The notes below the pieces were generated by a model. That model was not told the DNA's origin and made no database searches. It saw only the letters and a program-made list of their open reading frames with translations. A program made the translations under genes and the position numbers. Of a stretch of DNA of 64,000 nucleotides, positions 15,573-26,799 are shown piece by piece. Numbering within the stretch: the stretch's first letter is position 1; the number at the start of each line of letters is the position of its first letter. Source of the DNA: Actinomycetales bacterium (GTDB taxonomy: Bacteria; Actinomycetota; Actinomycetes; Actinomycetales; Actinomycetaceae); NCBI GenBank assembly GCA_015655375.1, contig JAATFD010000046.1, positions 1-64,000 of the forward strand, read 5' to 3'.

Positions 15573-18500
15573 ATGGCGATTGAGACCACCGATTCCGATT
15601 GCGAGGCCCAGAGCGACATTGCCCGGGCGACGAACCTGGCTCTGGAGACAGCGGACCGCTGGGCCGACTCCGCCGGTCGTCATCCCCGCGGCCGTGCGGC
15701 GCAATTGCTTGCCGGCGCGGTGGCAGACCCAGACGGGTTGTCCTTCACCGTGCGTTTCATCGACGAGGTCATGCGGCCGGAAGATCCCAAGGTCGCGGCT
15801 GCCCACCTCTCGGAACTGATGTCGACGAGCCCCGGTTTCCTCCCCGCGTGGCTGCGCATTCCGGCACGGGTCGGTGCAACGACGGCGCGTGTGGCACCGC
15901 GGACCGTGGTCGGTGCAGCCCGCCGGGTCTTCCGCGATCTCGTCGGCGATCTCGTCGTCGATGTCGGGGGGGACCACCTGGGGGCGGCCATTGAGCGCCT
16001 GCGCGCCGACGGGTCGCGACTCAACATCAATCTGCTCGGCGAGGCGGTCCTCGGCGATGCCGAGGCCGATCGGCGTCTGGCCGAGACCGTCGAACTCCTG
16101 CACCGCGACGACATCGACTACGTCTCCCTCAAGGTGTCCGCGATCACCGGTCCGCACGCTGCCTGGTCCTTCGATGAGGTCGTCGACCACGCGGTCGAGC
16201 GATTGTCTCCGCTCTACGCCTATGCGGCCTCGACCTGGGTGGACGGGGCCGACGGCACGTTCCTCAATCTCGACATGGAGGAGTACCACGACCTCGACCT
16301 GACGATCGAGGTCTTCACCCGCCTGCTCGACCGGGCCGAGAATCTCCAGTTGCGAGCCGGCATCGTCCTGCAGGCCTATCTGCCGGACGCTCTCGGGGCG
16401 ATGCAACGGATCCAGACCTGGGCACAGGGGCGACGCGCCCGTGGGGGAGCACCTGTCAAGGTTCGGATCGTCAAGGGTGCGAATCTCGCGATGGAGCGGG
16501 TCGAGGCCGGGATCCACGGGTGGGAACAGGTCACCTGGGAATCCAAGCGGGCCACGGACTCGAACTACCTGCGGCTGGTCGAATGGGCGATGACGCCGAA
16601 GCGCACGGATGCGGTGCGTCTGGGGATCGCCGGCCACAATCTCTTCACACTGGCCTTCGCCTGGGAGTTGGCGGGTCTGCGAGGCGTGCGTGAGGCCGTC
16701 GACGTCGAGATGCTCGCCGGGATGGCTGGCCAGCAGGCCGCCGCCGTCCGCGAGCAGGTCGGCAGACTGCTGCTCTACGTCCCGGTCGTGCGCTCCGAGG
16801 AGTACGACGTCGCGATCTCGTACCTGGCGCGGCGCCTGGAGGAGAACGCCGCTCCCGACAACTTCATGGCCTCGATCCCCGGCCTTCCGGCGAGCTCCAG
16901 CGCGTTGGCGCTGGAGCAGGACCGATTCCTCGCCGCCGTCAGCCAATGGCGCACCGAGGGCGATCGGCGCGTGGCTCCGAACCGTCTGCAGAATCGTGCG
17001 CGCGAGGACGACCGAGCGCTGGAACGCCTCGTGCGCTCGCCCGGACGTGCGTGGGCGTTCGCGAACACGCCGGACTCCGATCCTTCGCTGCCGACGAACC
17101 GGGAGTGGTCGCGAGAAATCCTCCGGCGGATCCCGGACTCTCAGCTGGGCGAGAAGACCGCGGAGGCCGCGCGACTCGACGACTCTGGCGTCGACGGCGT
17201 CCTCACGCGTGGGACCGACGCGGGGCACCAGTGGGGGGCACGGCCCGCTGCCGAGCGCTCCGAGATCCTCCACCGGGTCGGCGTTGAGCTGGGCCGCAGG
17301 CGCGGTGATCTCATCGAGGTCGCCGCAGCTGAACTCGGCAAGGGAATCGACCAGTCCGATGTCGAGGTCTCCGAAGCGATCGACTTCGCGCATTACTACG
17401 CCGAGCGGGCGCTCGACCTCGAGACGCTTCCGGGAGCGTTGTTCGCGCCGGTCGCCCTGACATTGGTGACGCCCCCGTGGAACTTCCCGCTGTCGATCCC
17501 CTTCGGTGGGGTCGCGGCGGCGCTCGCGGCCGGCTCGGCGGCCCTTCTCAAGCCCGCACGGATCGCGACGCGGTGCGGCGCCGTCCTTGCCGAATGCCTG
17601 TGGGCGGCGGGTGTTCCCCGTCATGTGGTGCAACTGGTGGCGCCGACGGACCACGGCGTGGGGGAGACACTGGTGCGGGACACGCGCGTCGAGCGGGTCG
17701 TGCTGACCGGGTCCTCCGACACCGCGCGGATGTTCCGTTCCTGGCGCCCGGACCTGCCGTTGCTGGCGGAGACCTCGGGGAAGAACTCGATCATCGTCAC
17801 ACCGTCAGCCGACCCGGATCTGGCCGTGCGCGACATCGTTGCCTCGGCCTTCGGTCATGCCGGGCAGAAGTGCTCGGCGGCCTCGCTGGTCATTCTGGTG
17901 GGGTCGGAGGGATACTCGCGGCGGCTGCACGATCAGCTGATCGATGCGGTGTCGTCGTTGACCGTTGACTGGCCGACGAATCCGGAGGCGCAGATGGGGC
18001 CGCTGTCGACGAGACCCGGCAGGAAACTGGTACGGGGGCTGACCGAGCTGGAGGCGGGACAGCATTGGGAGCTGCGACCGCGGCGACTGGACGACTCGGG
18101 CCGACTGTGGAGCCCGGGCGTGCGATCCGGGGTGGAACCGGGCAGCGAGTTCCACCGGACCGAGTACTTCGGACCGGTGCTCGGTATCATGCGGGCGAGC
18201 ACGCTCGAGGAGGCGATCGAGCTGCAGAACGGGACTGAGTTCGGGCTGACCGCCGGGATCCAGTCGTTGGATCCGGCCGAGATCTCTCAGTGGCTGGACC
18301 GCGTCGAGGCGGGCAACCTCTATGTCAACCGGGGGATCACTGGGGCGATCGTGCGTCGCCAGCCCTTCGGCGGATGGAAGCGGTCGAGCGTCGGGGCCGG
18401 AGCGAAGGCGGGCGGTCCGAACTATCTGTTCGGTTTCGGCAGTTTCGAACCGGTCGAGCCTCCGGCCGGTGAGGTCGGGGGTCCCGGGTTCCCGGCCGTT

Positions 18501-19199
18501 CCCGAACGCCCGGCGGCGTTGGACAAACCCCAACTGCGTGAGCTCGTGCGGGCCTCGACGGGGTATCTCTCCCCGGCCGAGCGCTGGGCCCTGCAGCGCG
18601 ACGTCGCCGCCATTGAGTATGCCTGCGACACGGAGTTCGATCGGCTCTCAGACCCGACGGGGCTGGCTGTGGAGCGCAACGTCTTGAGGTATCTCCCGAC
18701 GGCCGCGACGATCCGGGCCGAGGACGAGGCGACGCTCGGCGATCTCGTGCGGGTCCTGGCAGCCGCGTTCGGCCCGGGAGAGTTCCTCGATCCGACGCCC
18801 GATCAGGGGCGGATCCCGGGTCGCCGGGCCGCGGGTGGGATGGCGGACGCCGGTCAACCGCTCGTCGTGTCGCTCGCCAACGCTGTTCCGATCGTGCTGG
18901 CGCGACTGCTCGGTCGGCTCGGAGCCGAGGTCCGTGTCGAGCCTCATGAGGTTTTCGTCGCCCACGAGCGCGCCGCGGACCATCACCGAGACGGACGGAT
19001 CCGGCTGATCGCCGGAGACGGGGACGCGCTGGAGCGCGAACTCGGCGGGGACATCGACGTGGCGATCTGGGCGGGCCCGGTCACTCACTGCGGGCGGATC
19101 GAAGTCCTGCCCTTCGTCCACGAGCAGGCCGTGTCGATGACGAACCACCGCTTCGGCAACCCGACGTCCCTGTTCGACGGAGTACTCGCCGAGAGCTGA
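15573..19199 (+). CDS. putA: Bifunctional proline dehydrogenase / glutamate-semialdehyde dehydrogenase
   Basis: 1208 residues from ATG 15573, chosen because GGGAGG lies five bases upstream. The N-terminal FAD-dependent proline dehydrogenase barrel includes RLNINLLGEAVLGD, YVSLKVSAI, LRAGIVLQAYLPDA and the flavin-site VRIVKGANLAMERVEA. The aldehyde-dehydrogenase domain follows, with PPWNFPLSIPFGG, ETSGKNSIIV (general base Glu) and FGHAGQKCSAASL (catalytic Cys near residue 766). A C-terminal PutA domain of about 250 residues closes it. It converts proline to glutamate and channels pyrroline-5-carboxylate between sites. There is no ribbon-helix-helix DNA-binding N-terminus, so it is an enzyme only. 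Many actinobacteria use two separate proteins instead. It stands alone. Confidence 0.93.
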   Translation: MAIETTDSDCEAQSDIARATNLALETADRWADSAGRHPRGRAAQLLAGAVADPDGLSFTVRFIDEVMRPEDPKVAAAHLSELMSTSPGFLPAWLRIPARVGATTARVAPRTVVGAARRVFRDLVGDLVVDVGGDHLGAAIERLRADGSRLNINLLGEAVLGDAEADRRLAETVELLHRDDIDYVSLKVSAITGPHAAWSFDEVVDHAVERLSPLYAYAASTWVDGADGTFLNLDMEEYHDLDLTIEVFTRLLDRAENLQLRAGIVLQAYLPDALGAMQRIQTWAQGRRARGGAPVKVRIVKGANLAMERVEAGIHGWEQVTWESKRATDSNYLRLVEWAMTPKRTDAVRLGIAGHNLFTLAFAWELAGLRGVREAVDVEMLAGMAGQQAAAVREQVGRLLLYVPVVRSEEYDVAISYLARRLEENAAPDNFMASIPGLPASSSALALEQDRFLAAVSQWRTEGDRRVAPNRLQNRAREDDRALERLVRSPGRAWAFANTPDSDPSLPTNREWSREILRRIPDSQLGEKTAEAARLDDSGVDGVLTRGTDAGHQWGARPAAERSEILHRVGVELGRRRGDLIEVAAAELGKGIDQSDVEVSEAIDFAHYYAERALDLETLPGALFAPVALTLVTPPWNFPLSIPFGGVAAALAAGSAALLKPARIATRCGAVLAECLWAAGVPRHVVQLVAPTDHGVGETLVRDTRVERVVLTGSSDTARMFRSWRPDLPLLAETSGKNSIIVTPSADPDLAVRDIVASAFGHAGQKCSAASLVILVGSEGYSRRLHDQLIDAVSSLTVDWPTNPEAQMGPLSTRPGRKLVRGLTELEAGQHWELRPRRLDDSGRLWSPGVRSGVEPGSEFHRTEYFGPVLGIMRASTLEEAIELQNGTEFGLTAGIQSLDPAEISQWLDRVEAGNLYVNRGITGAIVRRQPFGGWKRSSVGAGAKAGGPNYLFGFGSFEPVEPPAGEVGGPGFPAVPERPAALDKPQLRELVRASTGYLSPAERWALQRDVAAIEYACDTEFDRLSDPTGLAVERNVLRYLPTAATIRAEDEATLGDLVRVLAAAFGPGEFLDPTPDQGRIPGRRAAGGMADAGQPLVVSLANAVPIVLARLLGRLGAEVRVEPHEVFVAHERAADHHRDGRIRLIAGDGDALERELGGDIDVAIWAGPVTHCGRIEVLPFVHEQAVSMTNHRFGNPTSLFDGVLAES

Positions 19200-19239
19200 T
19201 CGGGTTGCGGGGCGGGGAGGCGTTCGCTGTGGTCAGCGG

Positions 19240-19440
19240 GCGGGGTCGACAGGACCTTGATGGCTTGGCCTCGTCCATCAACCGATAGGCCCAGGCGACC
19301 TCGGACAGGCCGACGGCGCGGTCAAGCACCAGCCCGGGCTGGATCCTTCCGTCCAGGACGCGGCGGACCAACTCGTCGGCATACACGCGGGTGGGTGCCA
19401 TCCCGCCCCGCAGGGCGATGGTGCGGCGGAACATCGCCGA
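19240..19440 (-). pseudogene. Decayed 3' end of a zinc-dependent alcohol dehydrogenase
   Basis: On the minus strand, from about 19434, the residues FRRTIALRGGMAPTRVYADE, then LDGRIQPGLVLDRAVGL and YRLMDEAK, follow the C-terminus of the medium-chain Zn dehydrogenase family. The usual ending is MDE..AIKVL. At about 19262 one base is missing, because IKVL appears only in the next frame. Nothing of the catalytic or NAD-binding domains survives upstream. It is therefore a truncated and frameshifted remnant, not a gene. It fills half of the gap between putA and the SPFH gene. Confidence 0.7.
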
Positions 19441-19546
19441 TTGGTGCGAAGCCGCTTGGTGAGGGACCCGACTTGACCTCAGCCGAGATGGCGGCGTGCC
19501 AGCCGGTCGCTGCGGCCAGTTGAACTGCGCGCCGTCCAGAAAATTA

Positions 19547-19563
19547 GATATCATATTGATATC
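19547..19563. promoter_or_regulatory. Palindromic operator candidate upstream of the SPFH operon
   Basis: GATATCATATTGATATC has perfect 7-bp arms (GATATCA / TGATATC) around TAT, 57 bases before the SPFH start. It is strikingly AT-rich in a GC-rich gap and could overlap a -10 box (TAGATA or CATATT). The downstream ribbon-helix-helix protein is a natural candidate to bind it, giving autoregulation. That link is inferred. Confidence 0.55.
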
Positions 19564-19620
19564 GCGGACGGGCTCAGGTCGTTCGCCCCTGGCTCGACAC
19601 CGTCAAGAAAGGCTCCCGTC

Positions 19621-20607
19621 ATGGCAGACGCCACCGACTCCCACCCGTCCGCTGGCCCCGAAACCCCCTCCGATCTGTCGGCCCACCCCGTCGGCCACGA
19701 CGGCATCCGCGTGGACATTGAGGAGACATCCGCCCCGGCGATCGGCGGCGCTGCTGCGTTCATTGGCCTGATTCTGGCACTTGCTCTGACGCTCGCAGGT
19801 GTGGCGTCCGAGATCGGCGCGGGCTTGGCGGCCGACGCAGGACGGTCACCGGCGCTCTTGGTCGTCGCGGGGACCGTCATCCTTGTCGTCGGGCTGATCG
19901 TTCTGAGCTCGGTGAAGATCGTTGCGCCCGGGCAGACGGCGGTGCGGCAGTTCTTCGGTCGCTACATCGGGACTGTTCGGCGTACTGGCCTCGTCCTGGT
20001 GACGCCGCTGTCGAATGGGCGGAAGGTTTCGGTCAAGGTCCGCAACTTCGAGACGAACGAGCTCAAGGTCAACGACCTCGACGGCAACCCGATCGACATC
20101 GCCGCCATCGTCGTGTGGCAGGTGGCTGACACCGCGCGCGCCGTCTTCGCCGTCGAACATTACGACGAATTCATCCAGACCCAGTCCGAGGCTGCCCTGC
20201 GCCATGTCGCGACGACTCACCCGTACGACGAACCCGGTCCCGGGGAGACCTCCCTGCGTGGTGGCACCGAGATCGTCTCGGCCGAACTCGCCATCGAGGT
20301 TGCGGAGCGGGTCGCGATTGCGGGTCTGGAAATTGTCGAGGTCCGGATCTCGTCATTGTCTTATGCTCCGGAGATCGCCCAGGCGATGCTCCAGCGTCAG
20401 CAGGCTGGCGCGATCATCGACGCTCGCGAGCAGATCGTCGAGGGCGCGGTCACCATGGTCGACCAAGCACTGACCCGCCTGGAGAAGGAAGACATCGTCG
20501 CCCTCGACGACGAACGCAGGGCACAGATGGTGTCGAACCTCCTGGTTGTTCTCTGCTCCGATCAGCGCACGACGCCGGTCGTCAACACCGGCTCGCTCTA
20601 CGCCTGA
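19621..20607 (+). CDS. SPFH/Band-7 (slipin-like) membrane protein
   Basis: 328 residues. Two hydrophobic segments near the N-terminus ([20 protein letters not shown] and [20 protein letters not shown]) anchor it. The SPFH domain follows, with [49 protein letters not shown] and [18 protein letters not shown] helical C-terminal part ([36 protein letters not shown]) supports oligomer rings. SPFH proteins organise membrane microdomains and sometimes regulate membrane proteases. Seven bases after it comes a ribbon-helix-helix gene, and a palindrome lies before it, so the pair forms a small regulated operon. Confidence 0.9.
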   Translation: MADATDSHPSAGPETPSDLSAHPVGHDGIRVDIEETSAPAIGGAAAFIGLILALALTLAGVASEIGAGLAADAGRSPALLVVAGTVILVVGLIVLSSVKIVAPGQTAVRQFFGRYIGTVRRTGLVLVTPLSNGRKVSVKVRNFETNELKVNDLDGNPIDIAAIVVWQVADTARAVFAVEHYDEFIQTQSEAALRHVATTHPYDEPGPGETSLRGGTEIVSAELAIEVAERVAIAGLEIVEVRISSLSYAPEIAQAMLQRQQAGAIIDAREQIVEGAVTMVDQALTRLEKEDIVALDDERRAQMVSNLLVVLCSDQRTTPVVNTGSLYA

Positions 20608-20614
20608 GCCACCG

Positions 20615-20950
20615 ATGGCCCCTGAGAAGTCTGGCGGGCTGTCCCCGTCGTCCTTCCGGGCGGCGGGGAGTTCGGCGTGGGACGCGGACGGCCAGCCTTC
20701 GGGGGAGGAGCAGACAGATGGCAGTCAGGCGAAGGCGGGTGAGGGCGACACAGGTCGCAGATCTGGGCGCAAACAGGTCTTGCTGCGTCTGGACCCTGCC
20801 GTCCATGCGGCCGTCGCGAAGTGGGCGGCCGACGATCTGCGCTCCGTCAATGCACAGATCGAGGTCATCCTGCGCCGTGCCCTCGTCGAGGCCGGGCGTG
20901 ATCCCCATCCTGCGCCCCTGCGTAAACGAGGCCGCCCGAAGCAGGACTGA
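20615..20950 (+). CDS. Arc-type ribbon-helix-helix DNA-binding protein
   Basis: 111 residues from ATG 20615. The first 50 residues are low-complexity (S, G, E, Q-rich) and probably disordered. The RHH fold is GRKQVLLRLDPAVHAAVAKW, then AADDLRSVNAQIEVILRRAL: a DNA-contacting strand VLLRLD followed by two helices with the family's S-V-N-x-Q-I-E. A basic tail (RKRGRPKQD) ends with an AT-hook-like GRP. RHH proteins dimerise and bind palindromes such as the one at 19547-19563. It is probably the repressor of its own operon with the SPFH gene. An antitoxin role is possible, but no toxin gene is adjacent. Confidence 0.78.
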   Translation: MAPEKSGGLSPSSFRAAGSSAWDADGQPSGEEQTDGSQAKAGEGDTGRRSGRKQVLLRLDPAVHAAVAKWAADDLRSVNAQIEVILRRALVEAGRDPHPAPLRKRGRPKQD

Positions 20951-22724
<1,774 letters not shown>

Positions 22725-22845
22725 CGGGGAGGGGGTCGTTCCTCCCGCCGTTGCCGGTGAAGCCGTCGAGGCGAGCCCTCTTGAGACGACCTCGCATCGA
22801 TCGGTCCGGGGATCATCGCTGACAGCCCGGTCAGTCACCGTGAAG

Positions 22846-22943
22846 ACTGGGACGCCGAGCCGAAAGCGCCTGTCGGCGCGAAGGCCGCTCGTAGCGGCAA
22901 TGTTTGGAGCCCGGGGCTTAACGGCTCGGCGTCGGACACCAGT
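22846..22943. other. Strongly foldable multi-stem element (possible structured RNA)
   Basis: A perfect 12-bp inverted repeat, GACGCCGAGCCG (22851-22862) with CGGCTCGGCGTC (22922-22933), closes a region of internal hairpins. These are GCGCC-TGTC-GGCGC, GCCGCT-CGT-AGCGGC and AGCC-CGG-GGCT. ACTGG (22846-22850) and CCAGT (22939-22943) extend the outer stem past a small bulge. The layout is a junction of short stems like a structured RNA or a folded DNA element. It lies 120 bases downstream of purA and 120 before the next gene and matches no RNA family I recognise. A purA terminator is the simplest alternative, though no T-run follows. The strand cannot be decided. Confidence 0.5.
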
Positions 22944-23065
22944 GTAAAGGACGATGGGGAGCCGCGCGTGCGGTGGATGGTGTGGGGTGGAGCGCCTTTC
23001 CATGCGCCGCCCACGTTGAGCCTGGGATCGCTCCGTGTAGGTCGTTGGTGTGGGACGATCCCTGT

Positions 23066-24085
23066 GTGATTGATCCAGAACATTCAGCGTCCGGCCTACC
23101 GCGCCGCTCGAGGGGGCAGGCCGATCGGGCTTCCCACGACGGAGCCGCTCACGTTCGCGCTGGCCACGGCCAGGCTCCCCGTGGTTTCGTCTCCCACGCT
23201 CGCTTGTCGGGCGCACTCACTCCGGTGATCGTCCTCATCCTCGTCGGGGCACTGGTGGCGGTGACGCTCCTGGCCCCCTCGCCAGGGGAGGCAGCAGTTC
23301 TCACGGCGGTGATCGCCTCGATCGGCGCTCTCGTCGTCGCGTCCGGGTGGCAGGGAATGACCGGTTTGCCCCTGTCGACCGGGGAAAAGATCGGCACCGG
23401 GCTCACGGGGCTCGTTGCCATAGTGGTGACGGTCTTCAGCCAAGACCTGTCGTGGGCCGCCGGAGTGTCCGCCGTGGGCGTTCTCGTCCTGGTCCTGCTC
23501 ACGCTGGCCGAGGTGCCTGCTGCGGGCGCCTCGACGATGCCGGTCGAACGACTGATGACCCTTCCCAACTCCGTGAGTGCTTTGCTCGTTGTGGTCTCCG
23601 GGTCGTGCTGGGTCGCGCTCGAGGGTGCCGGGCAGGACCGAGCGGTGCTCATCGGGTTGGCCGGGTTGCTGGTCGCGGCTGGCGCTGAGTTGCTTCCTAG
23701 CTCAATCAGGGTCCGGACGTTCGTGGCTTTGGCGGTGGGCGGTCTCGTCGGCGGCATCGGGGGAGTGATCGGGTGGGTTCTGTTTCCGGGGAGGTCATCT
23801 CCGGCGGTGCTTGCGGATATGACGGGCATGGTCGGGTCCCACGGTGCTGCGGGATTGGTTGGAGTTGCGACGGGGGTGTCCGTCGCGATGGCTGTCTTGG
23901 CTTTGGGAGGGGTTGTCCGCGCGGGTGAGCTCGAATCCAGTCGGACGGTGCGAGTCGGATCCCGCCGGCGCCGTGGTACGGCCGTTCGCGCAATTCCGCG
24001 GATTGCTCGTGTCGCTCGGGGGTGCGCCCCGATGCTGGTGGTGTCGGTGCCTGTGTGGGCGATCGTCCTCGTCGGTGGGGCGTGA
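23066..24085 (+). CDS. Multi-pass membrane protein, function unknown
   Basis: About 339 residues from GTG 23066. The open frame extends to 22973, so the start is uncertain. After a basic, polar N-terminus of about 45 residues there are eight or nine hydrophobic helices. The first is TPVIVLILVGALVAVTLLA and the last is VVSVPVWAIVLVGG. Others include GLVAIVVTVF, VLVLVLLTLAEV and VRTFVALAVGGLVGGIGGVI. No catalytic or transport motif was recognised. The next genes are a nitrobindin-like protein and a YgfZ-type protein on the same strand, 57 bases later, so they may share a transcript. I assign no function. Confidence 0.65.
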   Translation: MIDPEHSASGLPRRSRGQADRASHDGAAHVRAGHGQAPRGFVSHARLSGALTPVIVLILVGALVAVTLLAPSPGEAAVLTAVIASIGALVVASGWQGMTGLPLSTGEKIGTGLTGLVAIVVTVFSQDLSWAAGVSAVGVLVLVLLTLAEVPAAGASTMPVERLMTLPNSVSALLVVVSGSCWVALEGAGQDRAVLIGLAGLLVAAGAELLPSSIRVRTFVALAVGGLVGGIGGVIGWVLFPGRSSPAVLADMTGMVGSHGAAGLVGVATGVSVAMAVLALGGVVRAGELESSRTVRVGSRRRRGTAVRAIPRIARVARGCAPMLVVSVPVWAIVLVGGA

Positions 24086-24142
24086 GCGGTTGGCATGGCA
24101 TGAGGAAGGGACTGTGGTCGCTTCACGCCGTAGGCTGATTCC

Positions 24143-24841
24143 ATGATGGTCATTCCTGAGGACTTGCCGACCGAGTTGGCGCCCGTCGCGTGGATCCTGG
24201 GTTCCTGGCGGGGGTGGGGCATGCTTGTCGTCGCGGGCGAGGACGAGGACCGTGTGGTCGTCGAGGACGTTGATGCCCAGATCTGCGGGACCCAGATGCG
24301 CATGATCACGTCCGTCTTCGAAGGTGTGACTGACGGAGGGATCGATCCGCGTCTGGACGCGGCCGACGGTCTTGCCGTCATCGCGACCGGGGACCTGCTG
24401 CGCCAGGAGACCCTGTATCTCAAGGTCCTTCCGGGCTCCGGGCGTCTGCCGGAACCCGGACAGTACGAGCCGCGTGAGTTGATGGCGTCGAGCTCAGACC
24501 TCGGTGGCTGTGCCGCACTGTGGGCCGGTGTCGACCTCGGCCCACGCGTCCAGCTCGTCACCGACACGATCGCGCGCGACTCGACAGCCGAGCCCCTCGA
24601 GCATCTCAGCCGCATGTGCGGGCTCGTGGGTGGGGAATTGATGTGGACCCAGGAACGCACGCTGGAGGGGGACGAGGAAGCCGCGATCGACCTGTCCGGC
24701 AGGCTCACACGCACCGCCTTCGCGAGGACCGCCTCCGGCGAGGAGATCGATGCGAGTGATCCGACTCCCGAGGGTGGATCGCCGCTCTTTGACGTGATGG
24801 ACGTGTCGGGTCTGAGCGAATCGGGGGCCGACGATGAGTGA
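24143..24841 (+). CDS. Nitrobindin-like heme-binding beta-barrel protein (FABP family)
   Basis: 232 residues, longer than the usual 160-200. The N-terminal barrel shows LAPVAWILGSWRGWGMLVV with the family G-x-W-x-G-x-G segment near residue 19, and QMRMITSVFEG. Relatives are ten-stranded barrels that bind heme and react with nitric oxide or peroxynitrite. The C-terminal heme-ligand His of that family could not be located here with confidence. The last 30 residues are polar and acidic. It overlaps the next gene by eight bases (ATGAGTGA), a tight coupling with the YgfZ-type gene seen in other actinobacteria. Confidence 0.78.
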   Translation: MMVIPEDLPTELAPVAWILGSWRGWGMLVVAGEDEDRVVVEDVDAQICGTQMRMITSVFEGVTDGGIDPRLDAADGLAVIATGDLLRQETLYLKVLPGSGRLPEPGQYEPRELMASSSDLGGCAALWAGVDLGPRVQLVTDTIARDSTAEPLEHLSRMCGLVGGELMWTQERTLEGDEEAAIDLSGRLTRTAFARTASGEEIDASDPTPEGGSPLFDVMDVSGLSESGADDE

Positions 24842-26135
24842 GCCGACACCCGCGGACGGAGACGATGCGGGCGTGGGCGGGACCGAGGTCGGCACCGGCG
24901 CTGAGACTGTCAGTGTGTGGCGTTCCCCGCTGCTCGACCTCCCGCGCGCCGTCGCAGGCGAGGAGGCGCTGGCCGGGGTTCCGCTCCACTTCGGCGATCC
25001 CTCCGGCGAACAGTGGGCCCTCGAGGCCGGCGAAGCGCTCGCGGACCGCTCCGACCTCGGCGTCGTCACCGTCAGTGGTCCCGATCGCCAGACGTGGCTG
25101 ACCTCGATCGCGTCCCAGGTCATCACTGGGATGACGCCCGGAGAGTCTCGTGAGCTGTTGGTCCTCGATCCGCAGGGGCACATCGAGCACGCTGCCGCGG
25201 TTGCCGACGACGGGACGACGACCTGGCTGATCACCGACGGTGACCGTGCCGACGCTCTGTCGGAGTGGCTTGATTCGATGCGTTTTGCTCTGCGCGTCGA
25301 GGTCGCAATCCGCGAAGACGTGACAGTGGTCACCACGGTGACGCCGGGTGGTGGCGTCGTACCGACGTCTGATGTCACGACATCTCCAGGTGTTGATACG
25401 TCCCGGCCTCCGCACGACGGGACCTTTGGGGACCTTCCCGGGTGGATCCTCACGTGGGACGATCCGTGGCCCGGCGTCGTCGGGGGTGGGACGGAGTACT
25501 TCCGCGGTGTCCACCCCGGTGCTCTCACCCGTTTCCACCTCCACGTCCTCGAGAAGGCGCGGGCGGGCGAAGCCATGACCGCGTGGCTGGAGGCCGCTCC
25601 GCGGCGTCGTCCCGCGGGCCTGCTCGCCCTCGAGGCCGTGCGGATCGCCGCTTGGCGCCCCGGCATCGATCACGAGGTCGACGCGCGCGCGATCCCGGCC
25701 GAGCTGGACTGGTTGCGCACGGCGGTCCACACCCACAAGGGCTGTTACCGCGGGCAGGAGTCCGTGGCCCGGGTCCTTAATCTCGGTCGGCCGCCCCGTC
25801 GACTTGTCTTCCTGCAGCTCGACGGTTCGATGGTGGATCTGCCCGCGGCCGGCAGCGCGATCATGCGCGGAGGCCGCCGGGTCGGTACGGTGACCTCGGT
25901 CGCCCGTCATGCCGACATGGGTCCGATTGCGCTGGCGTTGGTCGCGCGCGCGCTGCCGGCGGATGCCGTCCTCGACCTCGACGGGGTCGCCGCGGCGCAA
26001 GAACTGATTGTTCCCATCGACGGACGCTCGGCGGCCTCGCCGGTGGAGCGTCCGGGAGCAGGATTGCGCAACCCGGTGTTGCGCCACGGCGACGTCAGGG
26101 GCACGCCGACCGGCGGCCTCGGACCGGCACAGTGA
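24834..26135 (+). CDS. ygfZ: YgfZ/GcvT-domain folate-binding protein
   Basis: 433 residues. The diagnostic motif KGCYRGQES is present in [19 protein letters not shown], preceded by folate-site elements ([18 protein letters not shown] near residue 80). YgfZ-type proteins use tetrahydrofolate and help mature some Fe-S proteins. The Cys of KGCYxGQE is required in E. coli. A loop of about 35 residues ([19 protein letters not shown] and onward) is inserted at mid-protein and looks non-conserved. It starts inside the preceding gene and ends one base before dtd, so the three genes probably form one operon. Confidence 0.9.
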   Translation: MSEPTPADGDDAGVGGTEVGTGAETVSVWRSPLLDLPRAVAGEEALAGVPLHFGDPSGEQWALEAGEALADRSDLGVVTVSGPDRQTWLTSIASQVITGMTPGESRELLVLDPQGHIEHAAAVADDGTTTWLITDGDRADALSEWLDSMRFALRVEVAIREDVTVVTTVTPGGGVVPTSDVTTSPGVDTSRPPHDGTFGDLPGWILTWDDPWPGVVGGGTEYFRGVHPGALTRFHLHVLEKARAGEAMTAWLEAAPRRRPAGLLALEAVRIAAWRPGIDHEVDARAIPAELDWLRTAVHTHKGCYRGQESVARVLNLGRPPRRLVFLQLDGSMVDLPAAGSAIMRGGRRVGTVTSVARHADMGPIALALVARALPADAVLDLDGVAAAQELIVPIDGRSAASPVERPGAGLRNPVLRHGDVRGTPTGGLGPAQ

Positions 26136-26136
26136 C

Positions 26137-26562
26137 ATGCGGGCTGTCATCCAACGCGTGACCCAGGCCCGTGTCACGGTCGCGGGCGAGGTCGTCGGGG
26201 CGATCGATCGGCCGGGCCTGTTCGCCCTGGTTGGGGTGACCCACGGAGATGGGCCCGATGAGGTCGATCGCATCGTTCGCAAGATCGCTGAGCTGAGGAT
26301 CCTGCGCGAGGAGCACTCGGTGCTCGACGAGGGCGCCCCTGTTCTCGTCGTCTCGCAATTCACTTTGTACGGCGACACTCGGAAAGGTCGGCGCCCTTCA
26401 TGGTCGCATGCAGCGCCGGGGGACGAGGCCGAGCCCTTGGTCGATGCCGTCGTCGCGGGCCTGCGAGGTCGGGGCCTGGAGGTGGCGACCGGGCGGTTCG
26501 GGGCGAACATGCAGGTCGAATCGGTTGGGGACGGGCCCTTCACGGTATTGGTCGACGCTTGA
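26137..26562 (+). CDS. dtd: D-aminoacyl-tRNA deacylase
   Basis: 141 residues, normal for DTD1. Motifs are [20 protein letters not shown] at the start, [17 protein letters not shown] (the S-Q-x-x-L-Y catalytic loop) and [20 protein letters not shown] with the Gly-Pro motif that blocks L-amino acids. It removes D-amino acids mischarged on tRNA. The ATG lies two bases after the ygfZ stop, so translation is coupled. After it the plus strand carries no gene until clpC, and the next 5 kb belongs to minus-strand genes and remnants. Confidence 0.95.
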   Translation: MRAVIQRVTQARVTVAGEVVGAIDRPGLFALVGVTHGDGPDEVDRIVRKIAELRILREEHSVLDEGAPVLVVSQFTLYGDTRKGRRPSWSHAAPGDEAEPLVDAVVAGLRGRGLEVATGRFGANMQVESVGDGPFTVLVDA

Positions 26563-26799
26563 GGTCCGACGCGGGTTCCTCACGAAGACACGAACGTCAG
26601 TGCTGCCCGTACACGTGACGTAGCGCTCGTGGAGCGTGTCGATCGTCTCCTGTGGGATCGGCGAGGGTGCCGCTTCGAGAGCGGAGATAATTCCTTGGCT
26701 GATCGAGTCGTCACCGATGGTTGCCAGGGGCCCAGCGGAACGGGCCCTCCGAACTCATCGGTCATCATCGTGAGCAGGCAGGCGATCTCGCGACCCAAC
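26563..26799. other. Non-coding gap with an unidentified minus-strand remnant
   Basis: On the minus strand a segment reading DDSISQGIISALEAAPSPIP, then QETIDTLHERYV, is protein-like but broken from its surroundings by frame changes. I could not assign it to a family. It may be the far end of the AraB-like remnant or of another deleted gene. No intact gene is present. Confidence 0.4.

Noticed and set aside
15501-17654. A 717-codon open frame antisense to putA
   Set aside because: R/D/G/P-rich shadow of the putA frame without any conserved motif. The same applies to the long antisense frames over ppdK (35254-37530) and feoB (38049-40280).
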